Source: Paraburkholderia silvatlantica | GTDB taxonomy: Bacteria; Pseudomonadota; Gammaproteobacteria; Burkholderiales; Burkholderiaceae | Reading direction: 5' to 3' | Assembly (NCBI RefSeq): GCF_003096715.1 | Contig: NZ_QEOL01000019.1 | Span: forward strand, 1-64,000 | DNA length: 64,000 bases | Shown here: in pieces, positions 1-8,180 of the stretch | Position numbering within the stretch: position 1 is the first letter of the stretch | How the letters are laid out: each line of letters starts with the position of its first letter | Made by a program: the position numbers and the translations under genes | The notes under the pieces: model-generated | What the model was told of the DNA's origin: nothing | Seen by the model: the letters and a program-made list of their open reading frames with translations, nothing else | The model's database searches: none

Positions 1-110
1 AGCTCAGCCGCACGGATCAATCCATCGTTCGCCCCGGCCAGGACCTGTGGCCGGTTGCCAAGCTGGTCAACGAGTACGTTGGAATGGAAATGCTCCCTTA
101 CTCCCCCTGA
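1..110 (+). CDS. C-terminal end of an unidentified protein (partial)
   Basis: An open frame enters from the left edge and ends at TGA 108-110, giving 35 residues that finish in VGMEMLPYSP. The segment VRPGQDLWPVAKLVNEYVG faintly recalls the C-terminal beta strand of VirB10/TrbI proteins (RPG followed by a hydrophobic V-rich strand), and a lipoprotein gene follows after one base, as in conjugation operons. That is weak inference. The product cannot be named from this fragment. Confidence 0.45.
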   Translation, partial: LSRTDQSIVRPGQDLWPVAKLVNEYVGMEMLPYSP

Positions 111-111
111 T

Positions 112-261
112 ATGAGTCCGTTCAGGATCGTTTTCGCAGCCGCCGTCGTACTTGGCTCCATGTTTCTCAGCTCTTGCTCTGCCACGAGCGAATCAGTTTC
201 GCCAACAAGCGACGACTCCGCACATAACGCTGCGCTATTACGCTATGTGCGCGGATACTGA
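112..261 (+). CDS. Small predicted lipoprotein (49 aa)
   Basis: The ATG at 112 lies one base after the stop of the preceding gene, which suggests translational coupling. The N-terminus MSPFR is followed by a hydrophobic stretch (IVFAAAVVLGSMFL) and then SSC, a lipobox-like motif with Cys at about residue 20. This predicts cleavage by signal peptidase II and membrane anchoring. The mature part is short, polar and rich in Ser and Thr. Size and position resemble VirB7-type lipoproteins of type IV secretion systems, but no other secretion gene is visible, so the function is open. Confidence 0.45.
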   Translation: MSPFRIVFAAAVVLGSMFLSSCSATSESVSPTSDDSAHNAALLRYVRGY

Positions 262-466
262 CAGGCGGATGATTTAGCTCGCATGCGTTCGTCACGCGTA
301 CGAACCGGAACGGGACTTCGAGCTGGTACACGGGGCGAATCGTGTGCTGGTCGCATTCCCCCCTGCAAAAGCGACCTTGAGCGATCGACTGGAGTCACTG
401 CTGATACGGCATTTCTGCGAATTGCGCACCAGTGGGAACCCGCTACCTTCGTACCGCACACCGCTT
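262..466. other. Intergenic, convergent side of the hydantoinase gene
   Basis: About 205 bases between the small lipoprotein gene and the end of the hydantoinase gene. One plus frame from roughly 290 to 430 reads as protein-like sequence (FELVHGANRVLVAFPP) but has a stop just upstream and no start, so it may be a remnant. I see no clear terminator or RNA. Confidence 0.3.
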
Positions 467-1891
467 TCACCAATACGCTCCCAGTTCACCTCGCGCCACG
501 AATTGCCCTTGCCCAGCGCGTCCGACCCACTTACCATCTTCGATCAAACACTCGCCGCGCAGCAGAACCGTTTTGACCTGTCCTGTAACATTGCGCCCTT
601 CGAACAGTGTGAAATCGCATGCGCCGTGCTGCGTTTCGGCGCTGATCGTGTGTGACGCATCAGGATTGAAGAGCACGATATCCGCGTCGCTGCCCACCGC
701 GAGCGTCCCCTTGCGCGGGAAAAGTCCGAACAACTTTGCCGGCGCGGTCGAAGTCAATTCCACGAAGCGGTTCAGTGAAATGCGCCCGGTGCGCACACCT
801 CCATCGTAGACGACAGTCATGCGGGTCTCGACGCCCGGCACGCCATTGGGGATGCGCGAAAAATCGTTCTCGCCCAGCGGCTTCTGGTTGACGCGCCCGA
901 GATGCCCCTCCTTCAGACAATACGGGCAATGGTCCGTCGAAATCAGTTGCAGATCGTCGGTTTTCAGTGCAGTCCACAACGCACTCTGTGCTTCCTTCGA
1001 GCGCAACGGCGGGCTCATCACGTACCGGGCGACATCGAAGCTGTCGTCGGCATACGCAGAGTCGTCGAAGAACAGATAGTGCGGGCACGTTTCCGCGAAC
1101 ACTGGAATGCCCAGATCGCGGGCCTCGATGACATGCTTGAGCGCCTCTTTGGCAGAAAGATGCACGAAATACACCGGCGCCTCGGCGAGTTCCGCGAGCT
1201 TGATGCCGCGATGCGTCGCCTCGCCCTCCATCAGCGCCGGCCGCGTGAGCGCGTGATAGCGCGGCGAAGTGTGCCCCTGTGCGAGCGCTTCGCGAATCAG
1301 AAGATCGATTACATTGCCGTTTTCCGCGTGCAGCGCGATCATGCCGCCATGTTGTCCCACCATGCGCATGGCGCGAAAGATCGCGGCATCATCGGACATG
1401 ACCGTGCCCGGATAAGCCATGAACATCTTGAAGCTCGACACGCCTTCGTGACGAATGGCGTAGCGCATGTCGCCGAGCACCGCGTCGTCTACATGCGTCA
1501 CGATCACGTGAAACGCATAGTCGATATGAGAAACCGATGCGGCCTTCGCCTGCGTGCGTGCGATGGCGTCCAGGGGACTCGTGCCCGCCTCCTGCAACGC
1601 GAAATCGATGATCGTGGTCGTGCCGCCAAACGCTGCCGAGCGCGTGCCCGTGTCGAAGGTGTCGCAGGTCACGGAGGGGCCGAAGGTGTTTTCCATGTGC
1701 GTGTGCGCGTCCACGCCGCCGGGCAACACGAGCAGGCCCGTTGCGTCGATTACGCGCGTATCCGGTCCGGCTTCGAGCCGCGCGCCGATGCAAACGATGC
1801 GCTCGCCTTCGATCAGGATATCGGCATGGTAGTCGTCAATCGCGGTAATGAGGCGACCGCCGCGGATCAGGGTTCGCGTCGCTTGGGTCAT
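467..1891 (-). CDS. D-hydantoinase / dihydropyrimidinase family amidohydrolase
   Basis: The 474-residue protein has the full dihydropyrimidinase signature. It shows the metal-binding HTH pair (His63, His65), the lysine expected to be carboxylated (Lys155, in SSFKMFMAYPG), the later metal histidines in ALHAENG and FVHLSAKEAL, and the catalytic Asp in STDHCPYC. This family opens cyclic ureides (dihydropyrimidines, 5-substituted hydantoins) to N-carbamoyl amino acids using two metal ions in the cytoplasm. Length is typical. The start ATG overlaps the stop of the upstream lyase gene by 4 bases, so it is the last gene of the minus operon that begins at 5768. Substrate cannot be read from sequence; the oxidoreductase neighbours point to a cyclic amino-acid-like compound. 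Confidence 0.88.
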   Translation of the reverse strand: MTQATRTLIRGGRLITAIDDYHADILIEGERIVCIGARLEAGPDTRVIDATGLLVLPGGVDAHTHMENTFGPSVTCDTFDTGTRSAAFGGTTTIIDFALQEAGTSPLDAIARTQAKAASVSHIDYAFHVIVTHVDDAVLGDMRYAIRHEGVSSFKMFMAYPGTVMSDDAAIFRAMRMVGQHGGMIALHAENGNVIDLLIREALAQGHTSPRYHALTRPALMEGEATHRGIKLAELAEAPVYFVHLSAKEALKHVIEARDLGIPVFAETCPHYLFFDDSAYADDSFDVARYVMSPPLRSKEAQSALWTALKTDDLQLISTDHCPYCLKEGHLGRVNQKPLGENDFSRIPNGVPGVETRMTVVYDGGVRTGRISLNRFVELTSTAPAKLFGLFPRKGTLAVGSDADIVLFNPDASHTISAETQHGACDFTLFEGRNVTGQVKTVLLRGECLIEDGKWVGRAGQGQFVARGELGAYW

Positions 1892-2844
1892 GAATGGCTC
1901 CGTTGAGGGTCGGTGGCCCGCGCGTGAGAGAGCGCGGCTTCGAGGTTTTGAATCTCCTGTGCGCTAAGTGGCGCAACCGGCGGGCGCATCGCCGCATCCG
2001 GAAACTGGCCGAGCAGATAAAGGCACGCCTTCAGCCGCGCGTTGGCGAGAAAGCCGGGCGCCGTTCCGTATATCGCCTTCGCGAGCGGATAGATGCGCTC
2101 ATGCGCCTTGCGCGCCGTGATGAGGTCGTTGCCCTGCATGGCGCGATAGAGCTCGATGATCAGCTCGGGCACCACCGCCGCGAGACTCACGAGCGAACCT
2201 TCGGTCCCGAGCGCGAAACACGTCATGAGATGCTCGTCTCCCGAGGCCATCACCGCGACATGCGGTGCGAGGCTTTGCACGAGTCGGCGGTTGGCCTCGT
2301 AACGCGCGGTCTCCCAGCTGCCCTCCTTGACGGCGACGACATGGGGCAACGCAACCAGCGCCGCGAGCATATCCGGTGTGTACGCCATCGCGCCCGTGCC
2401 AACGCCCGCCTGATACAGCATCAGCGGTAACTGCGCGTTCGCGTTCGTAATGCGGTGATGGGCGAGGACGGTCGCCAGATCGGTGGAGAGCGTCCACGAG
2501 TACGGCGGGAACAGCAGCAACGCATCGGCACCCGCGGCTTTCGCGTCGTCGGCGTGCGTCTGTGCCTGGAAGCTGTCCTCGGAATTGATACCGGCCACGA
2601 TGATAGAGTGCGAGCCGCAAACGTCGCGTGCAATTTCCACCACACGGCGCTTCTCCTCGCGCGACAGCGCAAAGTTCTCTCCGGCATGGCCATTGATCAG
2701 GAGTCCGACTATCCCGTCGACCGACGTGACTTGCGCGAGATGACGGATGAGTGCTTCTTCGTCGAGATGACGGCCCTCGGCGTCGAGCGGGCAAAGCGTG
2801 GCGGCGTAGACGCCGTGAAAGGGGAATTCGTGGGCGGGAATCAT
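1888..2844 (-). CDS. DHDPS/N-acetylneuraminate lyase family aldolase-lyase
   Basis: The 318-residue protein belongs to the class I Schiff-base TIM-barrel family of dihydrodipicolinate synthase. The substrate-carboxylate loop, usually GTTGE, reads NGHAGE. The general-acid tyrosine is in LMLYQAG, and the Schiff-base lysine is in VVAVKEGSWE. The start at 2844 (MIPAHEFPFHG) gives the usual family length; a longer reading to 3387 would overlap the next gene. Members next to a three-part FAD/2Fe-2S dehydrogenase include the pyrroline-4-hydroxy-2-carboxylate deaminase of D-hydroxyproline breakdown, so that role is a reasonable guess. A 2-keto-acid aldolase role is equally possible. It lies 11 bases after the oxidase gene and overlaps the hydantoinase gene. 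Confidence 0.82.
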   Translation of the reverse strand: MIPAHEFPFHGVYAATLCPLDAEGRHLDEEALIRHLAQVTSVDGIVGLLINGHAGENFALSREEKRRVVEIARDVCGSHSIIVAGINSEDSFQAQTHADDAKAAGADALLLFPPYSWTLSTDLATVLAHHRITNANAQLPLMLYQAGVGTGAMAYTPDMLAALVALPHVVAVKEGSWETARYEANRRLVQSLAPHVAVMASGDEHLMTCFALGTEGSLVSLAAVVPELIIELYRAMQGNDLITARKAHERIYPLAKAIYGTAPGFLANARLKACLYLLGQFPDAAMRPPVAPLSAQEIQNLEAALSHARATDPQRSHS

Positions 2845-2855
2845 TGCATCGGTTC

Positions 2856-4028
2856 TCAGTGAGCGCGGAAATGGGAGGACATGGCCACCGGCGTGACGAC
2901 GAGCCGCGCGGGATCGAAGAGTGGCAGTTCGGGCTCGCTGCCGAGCATCGCCTGCGCGAGCAGCTTTCCCATGAATGGGCCGCTCGTGTAGCCTGAATGC
3001 ACGCAGCCGATCACCCATGCGCCGTCGTGACCGGCAATCGGGCCGAGCATTGGCATGGCGTCGGCCGTCTCCGATTCGAGGCCGAGCCAGATGCGCGCCA
3101 CGCGAGCCGAGGCGAGTGCGGGAATGACATGCTGCGCAAGGCGAAGATTGCCCTGCAGGTTCTGCGGAATGGTTTCGACCGGGCCGTTCTCGCGGTCGCC
3201 TACGCCTTGCCAACCGCCGCCGATCAGCACCGTGCCGTTGGCGAACTGCTTCATCGACAAAAGGCCGTTGGCGATACTCAGCACCGTACGCATCACGCGC
3301 GGCATGCGTTCTGTGACGACCAACTGGTTGACGAGCGTTTTCACCGGAACGTTCACGTCCAGCATCGCTAGCATGGGTTCGAGCCACACACCGCCCGCCA
3401 GCACGAGACGCGCCCCATTGAGCCGCAGCGGCGCATCATCGCGCCGTGCGCCGTGCACCCGGTACACACCGCCTTCGCGTTCGATGCGCCTGACCGCCGT
3501 GTATTCGACGATCTCGACATTCGCCTCGCGCAGCGCGGCGCGATAGGCCCGGCCGGTCAGATACGCACTCGCAAAGCCATCCATGTCGCAGTGCGCCGCT
3601 TCGAGCATGCGGGGGTTGAGCCCCGGCTCGACCGCGAGCGCTGCGGCCGGGTCGAGCAGGCCGATCTGGGCACCATATTCGCGCCGGGCCGCAGCCCGCG
3701 CGCGCAACAGGTCCTGCTCGGCGGGCGTGAAGGCGAGGGAAAGGCCCGGAGCCGCCGTTGCTGCCACGCCGGAACCCAGCCAGCTTTTGGCGTTCATCCA
3801 CATGTGCCAGGCGCGTATGGCATAAGGCACAAGTGCGGCCCGCGTCATGTGCAGCGTGAGCGTGCCGGCATTAACGCCGGAAGCGGCCCGGCACAGCGCA
3901 TCGCGCTCGACGAGCGCCACGCGCATGCCGCCGCGCGCGAGAAACAACGCGGTGGTACAGCCCATCACGCCGCCGCCGATCACGATGGCGTCGAAGGCGC
4001 GAAGCGAATTCGTATCAGTCGATTTCAT
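2856..4028 (-). CDS. FAD-dependent D-amino-acid dehydrogenase-type oxidoreductase (beta subunit)
   Basis: A 390-residue DAO-family flavoprotein. The dinucleotide-binding motif IVIGGGVMGCTTALFLA lies at the N-terminus, followed by the acidic strand end VALVERD and a C-terminal FAD-contact region (VIGCVHSGYTSGPFMGKLL). The family oxidises secondary or D-amino acids, here probably as part of a heterotrimer with the two genes upstream. I chose the ATG at 4028; a GTG at 4040 overlapping the previous stop (GTGA) is an alternative that adds four residues. Equivalent subunits are known in hydrogen cyanide synthase (HcnC), opine oxidases and D-hydroxyproline dehydrogenase. The neighbouring lyase favours the last type. 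Confidence 0.82.
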   Translation of the reverse strand: MKSTDTNSLRAFDAIVIGGGVMGCTTALFLARGGMRVALVERDALCRAASGVNAGTLTLHMTRAALVPYAIRAWHMWMNAKSWLGSGVAATAAPGLSLAFTPAEQDLLRARAAARREYGAQIGLLDPAAALAVEPGLNPRMLEAAHCDMDGFASAYLTGRAYRAALREANVEIVEYTAVRRIEREGGVYRVHGARRDDAPLRLNGARLVLAGGVWLEPMLAMLDVNVPVKTLVNQLVVTERMPRVMRTVLSIANGLLSMKQFANGTVLIGGGWQGVGDRENGPVETIPQNLQGNLRLAQHVIPALASARVARIWLGLESETADAMPMLGPIAGHDGAWVIGCVHSGYTSGPFMGKLLAQAMLGSEPELPLFDPARLVVTPVAMSSHFRAH

Positions 4029-4036
4029 AGCGGTAT

Positions 4037-5461
4037 TCACAGCGGCGCCGCCTTGGGAATGGGAATGTCCTCGTAGGTGTAGGTGCCCGTGAGCGCCTCC
4101 ACGGCTACCGGGCGCAACGGAGTGCGCGCCGAAAATGCACCAATGCTCTCGCGCGTTTTTCCGGGCACGCCATGCATCTGCAATTCCGCGGCGACGTCGC
4201 CGCAACTGCGCCCCTGGCAAGGCCCCATGCCACAGCGTGTCCACGCCTTTAGCTGGTTGACGTCCTGCGCGCCTGCCATGCACGCCGCCTCGATTTCCGC
4301 GCGGGTCACGTCCTCGCAGCGGCACACCGTCGTATCCGCGCCGATTCCCTGCACATGCCCCTCGCGCAACGCCATCATCCGGCCCATTGCGCGGCCGAAG
4401 CGAGCGTTGCGGGCATGCGATGCACGCGCTGCCTCGATGGCGGCAGTCGATGCGATCGCGTCGTTTGCGCCGAGGTCGCGCGCACACACGAGTCCAGCCA
4501 GCGTGCCGTGAGCGGCGGCGGCCGCCGCACCTGCGATTCCTGCGCCATCGCCGCATACGTAGAGGCGTTCTCGCGAAGTGCGCCCGTCGCGGTCGGTATT
4601 GGCGATCCAGCCGCCGGCCGCCCGCACGTATCGATGGCGCGCGCGCAGCAGCCGCGTAATCTCCGTCGACGGCACGAGGCCGTGCCCCACCGCGACGCAG
4701 TCCACGTCTGCCGTGCGCCGCGCGCCGGCGACCGGACGCCCGCTCGCATCGCAAGGCGCGAGCGTCGCGCGCAGGCGCTCGCCCACGGGTTCGACGCGCT
4801 CGAGCGTGTGACGCGCGTAACGCGGCGTGCCCGCGCGGCGAATCGCACGCCACCACGCAAAGCCTTGCGCCAGCAGGTCGGGACGCGTCACGAGCGCGGG
4901 GAGCGTGCACAGCCAGTCCGCGCTGCTCGCGATATCGGCAATCGCCACGACCTCGCCACCGCCCGCAATCGTCTTCGCGGCCACCGCCGCGAGCAGCGGC
5001 CCGCAGCCGCCCACCAGCGTCGTACGCCCAGGCAGCACGCCTTGCGCTTTCAGCAGGATGGTCGCCGCCGCAAGTCCGATTACGCCGGGCGTGGTCCAGC
5101 CGTCGAACGGCACGACGCGCTCCGTCGTGCCCGTGGCGACGATCAACGCTCGCGCGCAGCAATGCAGCGGCCCCTCCGGCCCGACTGCATCGACCCGATA
5201 GTCGCCTGTCACGGCCCAGACCGAGTGCGCCAGGAAAACACGTACCGCACTCGAGCCGAGCACACGGCGCAAGGCATCGCCGGCCTCGCGGTCGGCGTCG
5301 CCGTATGCGGCCATATCCGCGTGCGGCGCGCGATACACCTGGCCTCCCGCCTGGGGATTCTCGTCGAACAAGGCGACCGAGAGACCGGCCGAAGAAGCGG
5401 CAAGCGCCGCTTGCACGCCGGCAGGCCCGCCGCCAATCACGATCACGTCGAAATCATTCAT
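4037..5461 (-). CDS. FAD/NAD(P)-binding oxidoreductase with BFD-like [2Fe-2S] domain (alpha subunit)
   Basis: A 474-residue protein. An FAD-binding motif (VIVIGGGPAGVQAA) opens the chain, a second dinucleotide fold occurs near TTLVGGCGPLLAA, and the C-terminus carries a four-cysteine BFD-like cluster site (CRCEDVT, then TRCGMGPCQGRSCG). This architecture is that of HcnB/OoxA-type subunits, which move electrons from the substrate-oxidising DAO subunit. The start at 5461 (MNDFDVIVIGGG) gives the expected N-terminus and overlaps the upstream 2Fe-2S gene by 8 bases. Longer starts would only add non-homologous residues. Confidence 0.85.
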   Translation of the reverse strand: MNDFDVIVIGGGPAGVQAALAASSAGLSVALFDENPQAGGQVYRAPHADMAAYGDADREAGDALRRVLGSSAVRVFLAHSVWAVTGDYRVDAVGPEGPLHCCARALIVATGTTERVVPFDGWTTPGVIGLAAATILLKAQGVLPGRTTLVGGCGPLLAAVAAKTIAGGGEVVAIADIASSADWLCTLPALVTRPDLLAQGFAWWRAIRRAGTPRYARHTLERVEPVGERLRATLAPCDASGRPVAGARRTADVDCVAVGHGLVPSTEITRLLRARHRYVRAAGGWIANTDRDGRTSRERLYVCGDGAGIAGAAAAAAHGTLAGLVCARDLGANDAIASTAAIEAARASHARNARFGRAMGRMMALREGHVQGIGADTTVCRCEDVTRAEIEAACMAGAQDVNQLKAWTRCGMGPCQGRSCGDVAAELQMHGVPGKTRESIGAFSARTPLRPVAVEALTGTYTYEDIPIPKAAPL

Positions 5462-5768
5462 GGCGGCCCGGGTGTTCGGCGAGATCGATCGTGTCGACGC
5501 ACAATTGCGCGCGAACAGGGGTCTGGCACGCAAGCGCACGGCGGCCGTTCACCATCACGAGACATTCCTGGCACGAGCCCATCAGGCAGAACATGCCGCG
5601 CGGCCCATGTCCCCGGGGACTCATGCGCAAGCGGCGGATACCGTTGGCGAAAAGCGCCGCAGCAACACTCTCTCCAGCACGCACCGTCACGGGCTGGCCG
5701 TCGTAGATCAGTTCGACCCGCTGCGCGCCTGATGCGCCGCGCAGATGCATCGCATCGTCTGAAGACAT
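5454..5768 (-). CDS. (2Fe-2S)-binding small subunit of the oxidoreductase
   Basis: The 104-residue protein resembles the small ferredoxin-like subunit of HcnA/sarcosine-oxidase-type systems. An N-terminal beta-grasp segment (VELIYDGQPVTVRAGESVAAAL) is followed by a cysteine set in RGMFCLMGSCQECLVMVNG and a later LACQTPV, enough for one plant-type cluster. The start at 5768 (MSSDDAMHLRG) was chosen because a longer reading runs into the divergent promoter. It is the first gene of a five-gene minus operon: 2Fe-2S subunit, alpha subunit, DAO subunit, lyase, hydantoinase. Confidence 0.82.
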   Translation of the reverse strand: MSSDDAMHLRGASGAQRVELIYDGQPVTVRAGESVAAALFANGIRRLRMSPRGHGPRGMFCLMGSCQECLVMVNGRRALACQTPVRAQLCVDTIDLAEHPGRHE

Positions 5769-5914
5769 CGTGAACACCTCGCTTGACAAGGAATTTAGGC
5801 GATGTTTTGATCCTATCGTATACGAACCGTATACGACAAATGGCCAAAAATAAGGCCAGCGCACAAACGGTCCGTCGCCTCTTTCCACCCTCACGCTTCT
5901 TACGGAGTCAGCAG
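5769..5914. promoter_or_regulatory. Divergent promoter region with paired GTATAC operator
   Basis: This 146-base region separates the oxidoreductase operon (minus) from the ABC transporter operon (plus). It contains GTATAC at 5818-5823 and again at 5829-5834, separated by 5 bases, with flanks giving TCGTATACGAACCGTATACG. The same GTATAC-N5-GTATAC spacing occurs at 10909-10925 in front of the GntR gene. FCD-type GntR proteins usually bind short palindromes with a GTATAC or GTNNAC core, so this is the likely operator of the 10224-10880 regulator. A TTGACA at 5783 could be a -35 element but has no good -10 partner. Confidence 0.65.
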
Positions 5915-6745
5915 ATGAAACCTTCGATGATGTTGGGACGCATGCTAGCCGCCACGGCGGCGGCAGTCGCGTTGCTCGGTCCGGTCAGCGCCCATGCACG
6001 CACGCTCGACGAAATTCTCGCCTCGAAAAAAATCGTCTTCGGCATTAATCCGAACCTGCCACCGCTCGGCACCTACGACGCAAAGAACAACATCGACGGT
6101 TTCGACGTGAGCGTCGCGCGCAAGATCGCCGAAGGTCTGGGCGTGAAACTGGAAATCGTGCCGGTCGGTTCGAACGACCGCATTCCGTTTCTCATGACCG
6201 ACAAGATCGACGCGGTGATGGGCGGCATGACGCGTAACGCCGACCGCATGAAGGTGATCGATTTCACCGATCCCGTGAATACCGAAGTGCTCGGCGTGCT
6301 GACGACCAGGGACAAGCCGTACAAGGACTGGACCCAGCTCAACGATCCGTCGGTGCGTCTCGTGCAGGTGCGCGGAACGACCCCTGTGAAGCTCATTCAG
6401 GACAAGCTGCCGAAGGCGCAACTGCTGCTGCTCGACAACTACCCCGATGCGGTGCGCTCGATCGCACAAGGCCGCTCCGACGCGCTCATCGACGTGCTCG
6501 ACTTCATGCTCAGCTTTACGAAGCAGTATCCGGTGAAATGGCGCGTGGTCGACTCGCCCATTGAAGTCGACTACGACTGCATTGGTGTGAAGAAGGGCAA
6601 CACGGCGCTCACCGAGCGCCTGAACAAGGAGATCGGCGCCATGCAGAAGTCCGGCTATATCGCGGCGAACTGGAAGACCTGGTTCGGCAGCCCGATGCTT
6701 TACGACCCGACGGCTGCGCCGCCGGCTGTCGCCGCCGCACAGTAA
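5915..6745 (+). CDS. ABC transporter substrate-binding protein, amino-acid (family 3) type
   Basis: A 276-residue periplasmic binding protein with a Sec signal peptide (MKPSMMLGRMLAATAAAVALLGPVSAHA, cleavage near residue 28). The mature chain has the type-3 solute-binding fold seen in KKIVFGINPNLPPLGTYDAKN, GFDVSVARKIAEGLGVKLEIVPV and TDKIDAVMGGMT. This class binds polar amino acids and small related ligands for import. The start ATG at 5915 has an ACGGAG ribosome-binding site about 8 bases upstream. First gene of an operon with two permeases, an ATPase and an M20 hydrolase; a strong hairpin follows it. Confidence 0.88.
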   Translation: MKPSMMLGRMLAATAAAVALLGPVSAHARTLDEILASKKIVFGINPNLPPLGTYDAKNNIDGFDVSVARKIAEGLGVKLEIVPVGSNDRIPFLMTDKIDAVMGGMTRNADRMKVIDFTDPVNTEVLGVLTTRDKPYKDWTQLNDPSVRLVQVRGTTPVKLIQDKLPKAQLLLLDNYPDAVRSIAQGRSDALIDVLDFMLSFTKQYPVKWRVVDSPIEVDYDCIGVKKGNTALTERLNKEIGAMQKSGYIAANWKTWFGSPMLYDPTAAPPAVAAAQ

Positions 6746-6759
6746 GCGCGCGCACCTCG

Positions 6760-6787
6760 CACGCAGGCGCTGCGCGGCGCCTGCGTG
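6760..6787 (+). terminator. Intercistronic hairpin after the binding-protein gene
   Basis: A perfect 11-base-pair stem: CACGCAGGCGC at 6760-6770, a 6-base loop, and GCGCCTGCGTG at 6777-6787. No U-run follows. Such a structure between a binding protein and its permeases typically stabilises upstream mRNA or attenuates readthrough, so that the binding protein is made in excess. Confidence 0.6.
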
Positions 6788-6822
6788 ATTGTCTAATTCC
6801 ATTTTCCGGGGGCGCAGAAATA

Positions 6823-7491
6823 ATGACGCTTCAATTTGGGCCGATCCTCGAGCAATGGCGGTATCTGCTCGGCGGCGCGTGGCTCAGCCTGCAGATCGCC
6901 GTACTGGCTTTCGCGCTTGGCATGCTGATCGGTCTTGCATGCGCGTCCATCCAGCGTTTTGGCCCCGCATGGCTTGGCCGGATCGTGCGCGTGTACGTGA
7001 CGTTCGCGACAAACACGCCGCAACTCGTGCAGATTTTCTTCCTGTTCTTCGCGCTGCCGCAGGCCGGGCTCACGCTCTCGCCGTACGCGGCCGTCCTGAT
7101 CGGCGCAACATTTAACGCGGGCGCTTACCTGTGCGAAATCCAACGCGCCGGTTTCGCCTCGGTGCACCGCACGGAGATCGAAGCCGCCGAAGTGCTGGGC
7201 TTTTCCTCATTGCAAATCGTGCAGTACGTGATCTTTCCTCACGTCGTAAAGGTCATGTTCCCGCCGCTGTCGAACCAGTTCATCATGATGACGCTTGGCA
7301 CCTCGATGGCTTCGGTATTTGGCGTGGAGGAACTGACCGGCCGCACGTACAATCTCAGTTCGCAGACCTATCTGTCCGTCGAGGCGTTCACCGTGGCAGC
7401 CGGCGTCTACATCGCCATCACGATGCTGGCGACGTTCGCGCTCGCGATGTTCGGCCGGCACGTGTGCCGCGCCAGAGTGAAGGTGTTTTGA
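6823..7491 (+). CDS. ABC transporter permease, His/Glu/Gln/Arg/opine family
   Basis: A 222-residue inner-membrane protein with about five hydrophobic segments. It shows the EAA-loop motif of amino-acid permeases (HRTEIEAAEVLGFSSLQIVQYVIFP) and the N-terminal signature FATNTPQLVQIFFLFFALP. It forms a heterodimer with the next gene product. The start ATG at 6823 has a GGGGG-rich ribosome-binding site near 6808. Its stop overlaps the next start by one base (TGATG). Confidence 0.87.
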   Translation: MTLQFGPILEQWRYLLGGAWLSLQIAVLAFALGMLIGLACASIQRFGPAWLGRIVRVYVTFATNTPQLVQIFFLFFALPQAGLTLSPYAAVLIGATFNAGAYLCEIQRAGFASVHRTEIEAAEVLGFSSLQIVQYVIFPHVVKVMFPPLSNQFIMMTLGTSMASVFGVEELTGRTYNLSSQTYLSVEAFTVAAGVYIAITMLATFALAMFGRHVCRARVKVF

Positions 7492-8180
7492 TGCCAGATT
7501 CAACAACACAACAAATCGCGCAACTGTTTTCGTATTACAACCTTTTGCTGCTGCTGGAGGGTTTCGGGACCACGCTCGCGCTTTCCGCGATCGGCTGCCT
7601 CGCGGGCTTTGCAGGCGGCTTCGTCATTGCCGTGCTGCGCCTCACGCGCTCGCGCGCGGCCGCACCTTTGCGCGTGCTGGCTTTCGTCTGGTGCATGCTC
7701 TTCAGGCGCGTTCCGTTTCTCGTCACCCTGATGCTGGTGTTCTTCGTGACGCAGTCGCTCGGCGCGAACTTTTCGACCTTCACGGTGGCGCTTGCAAGCG
7801 TGTGCCTGATCGCGAGCGCCTACCTCGGGGAAATCGTGCGCAGCGGGCTCGAAGCGGTGCATTCCACGCAATGGGAAGCGGCGCAAACGATGAACTTCAC
7901 GTTCGTACAGACGCTGCGCCACGTCGTCATGCCGCAGGCGTGGCGCGTGATCCTGCCGCCGACCTTCGCGTTCTTCGTCATGTTCATCAAGGACACGGCG
8001 CTCGCTTCGCAAATCGGCGTCATGGAACTGACGTCGGCGGGCAAGGTTCTTAGCAACAAGGGCTTTTCCGCCATGATGGTCTACGGCTCGGTCCTCGTGC
8101 TCTACTTTGTCATGTCGTATCCCCTCTCGCGCCTTGGTAAGCGCCTGGAGAAGAATTTTGCCGCAACTCGAAATCGTTGA
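7491..8180 (+). CDS. ABC transporter permease, His/Glu/Gln/Arg/opine family
   Basis: The second permease, 229 residues. Hydrophobic helices start with LEGFGTTLALSAIGCLAGFAGG, followed by the conserved FVWCMLFRRVPFLVTLMLVFF and the EAA loop HSTQWEAAQTMNFTFVQTLRHV that contacts the ATPase. The start ATG at 7491 overlaps the previous stop. Its 3' end is overlapped by the ATPase gene, whose TTG start lies at 8158. Confidence 0.87.
   Translation: MPDSTTQQIAQLFSYYNLLLLLEGFGTTLALSAIGCLAGFAGGFVIAVLRLTRSRAAAPLRVLAFVWCMLFRRVPFLVTLMLVFFVTQSLGANFSTFTVALASVCLIASAYLGEIVRSGLEAVHSTQWEAAQTMNFTFVQTLRHVVMPQAWRVILPPTFAFFVMFIKDTALASQIGVMELTSAGKVLSNKGFSAMMVYGSVLVLYFVMSYPLSRLGKRLEKNFAATRNR

Noticed and set aside
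902..1906. Plus-strand open frame (334 codons) over the hydantoinase gene
   Set aside because: Shadow of the hydantoinase gene, whose catalytic motifs are all present on the minus strand.
4355..5773. Long plus-strand open frame (472 codons) over the oxidoreductase genes
   Set aside because: Arg-, Ala- and His-rich low-information translation, antisense to two clear oxidoreductase genes. It is a typical high-GC shadow frame.
8107..8157. Upstream TTG start for the first amino-acid ABC ATPase
   Set aside because: It adds 17 residues lacking family similarity, whereas the TTG at 8158 has GGAG seven bases upstream and gives the conserved N-terminus.
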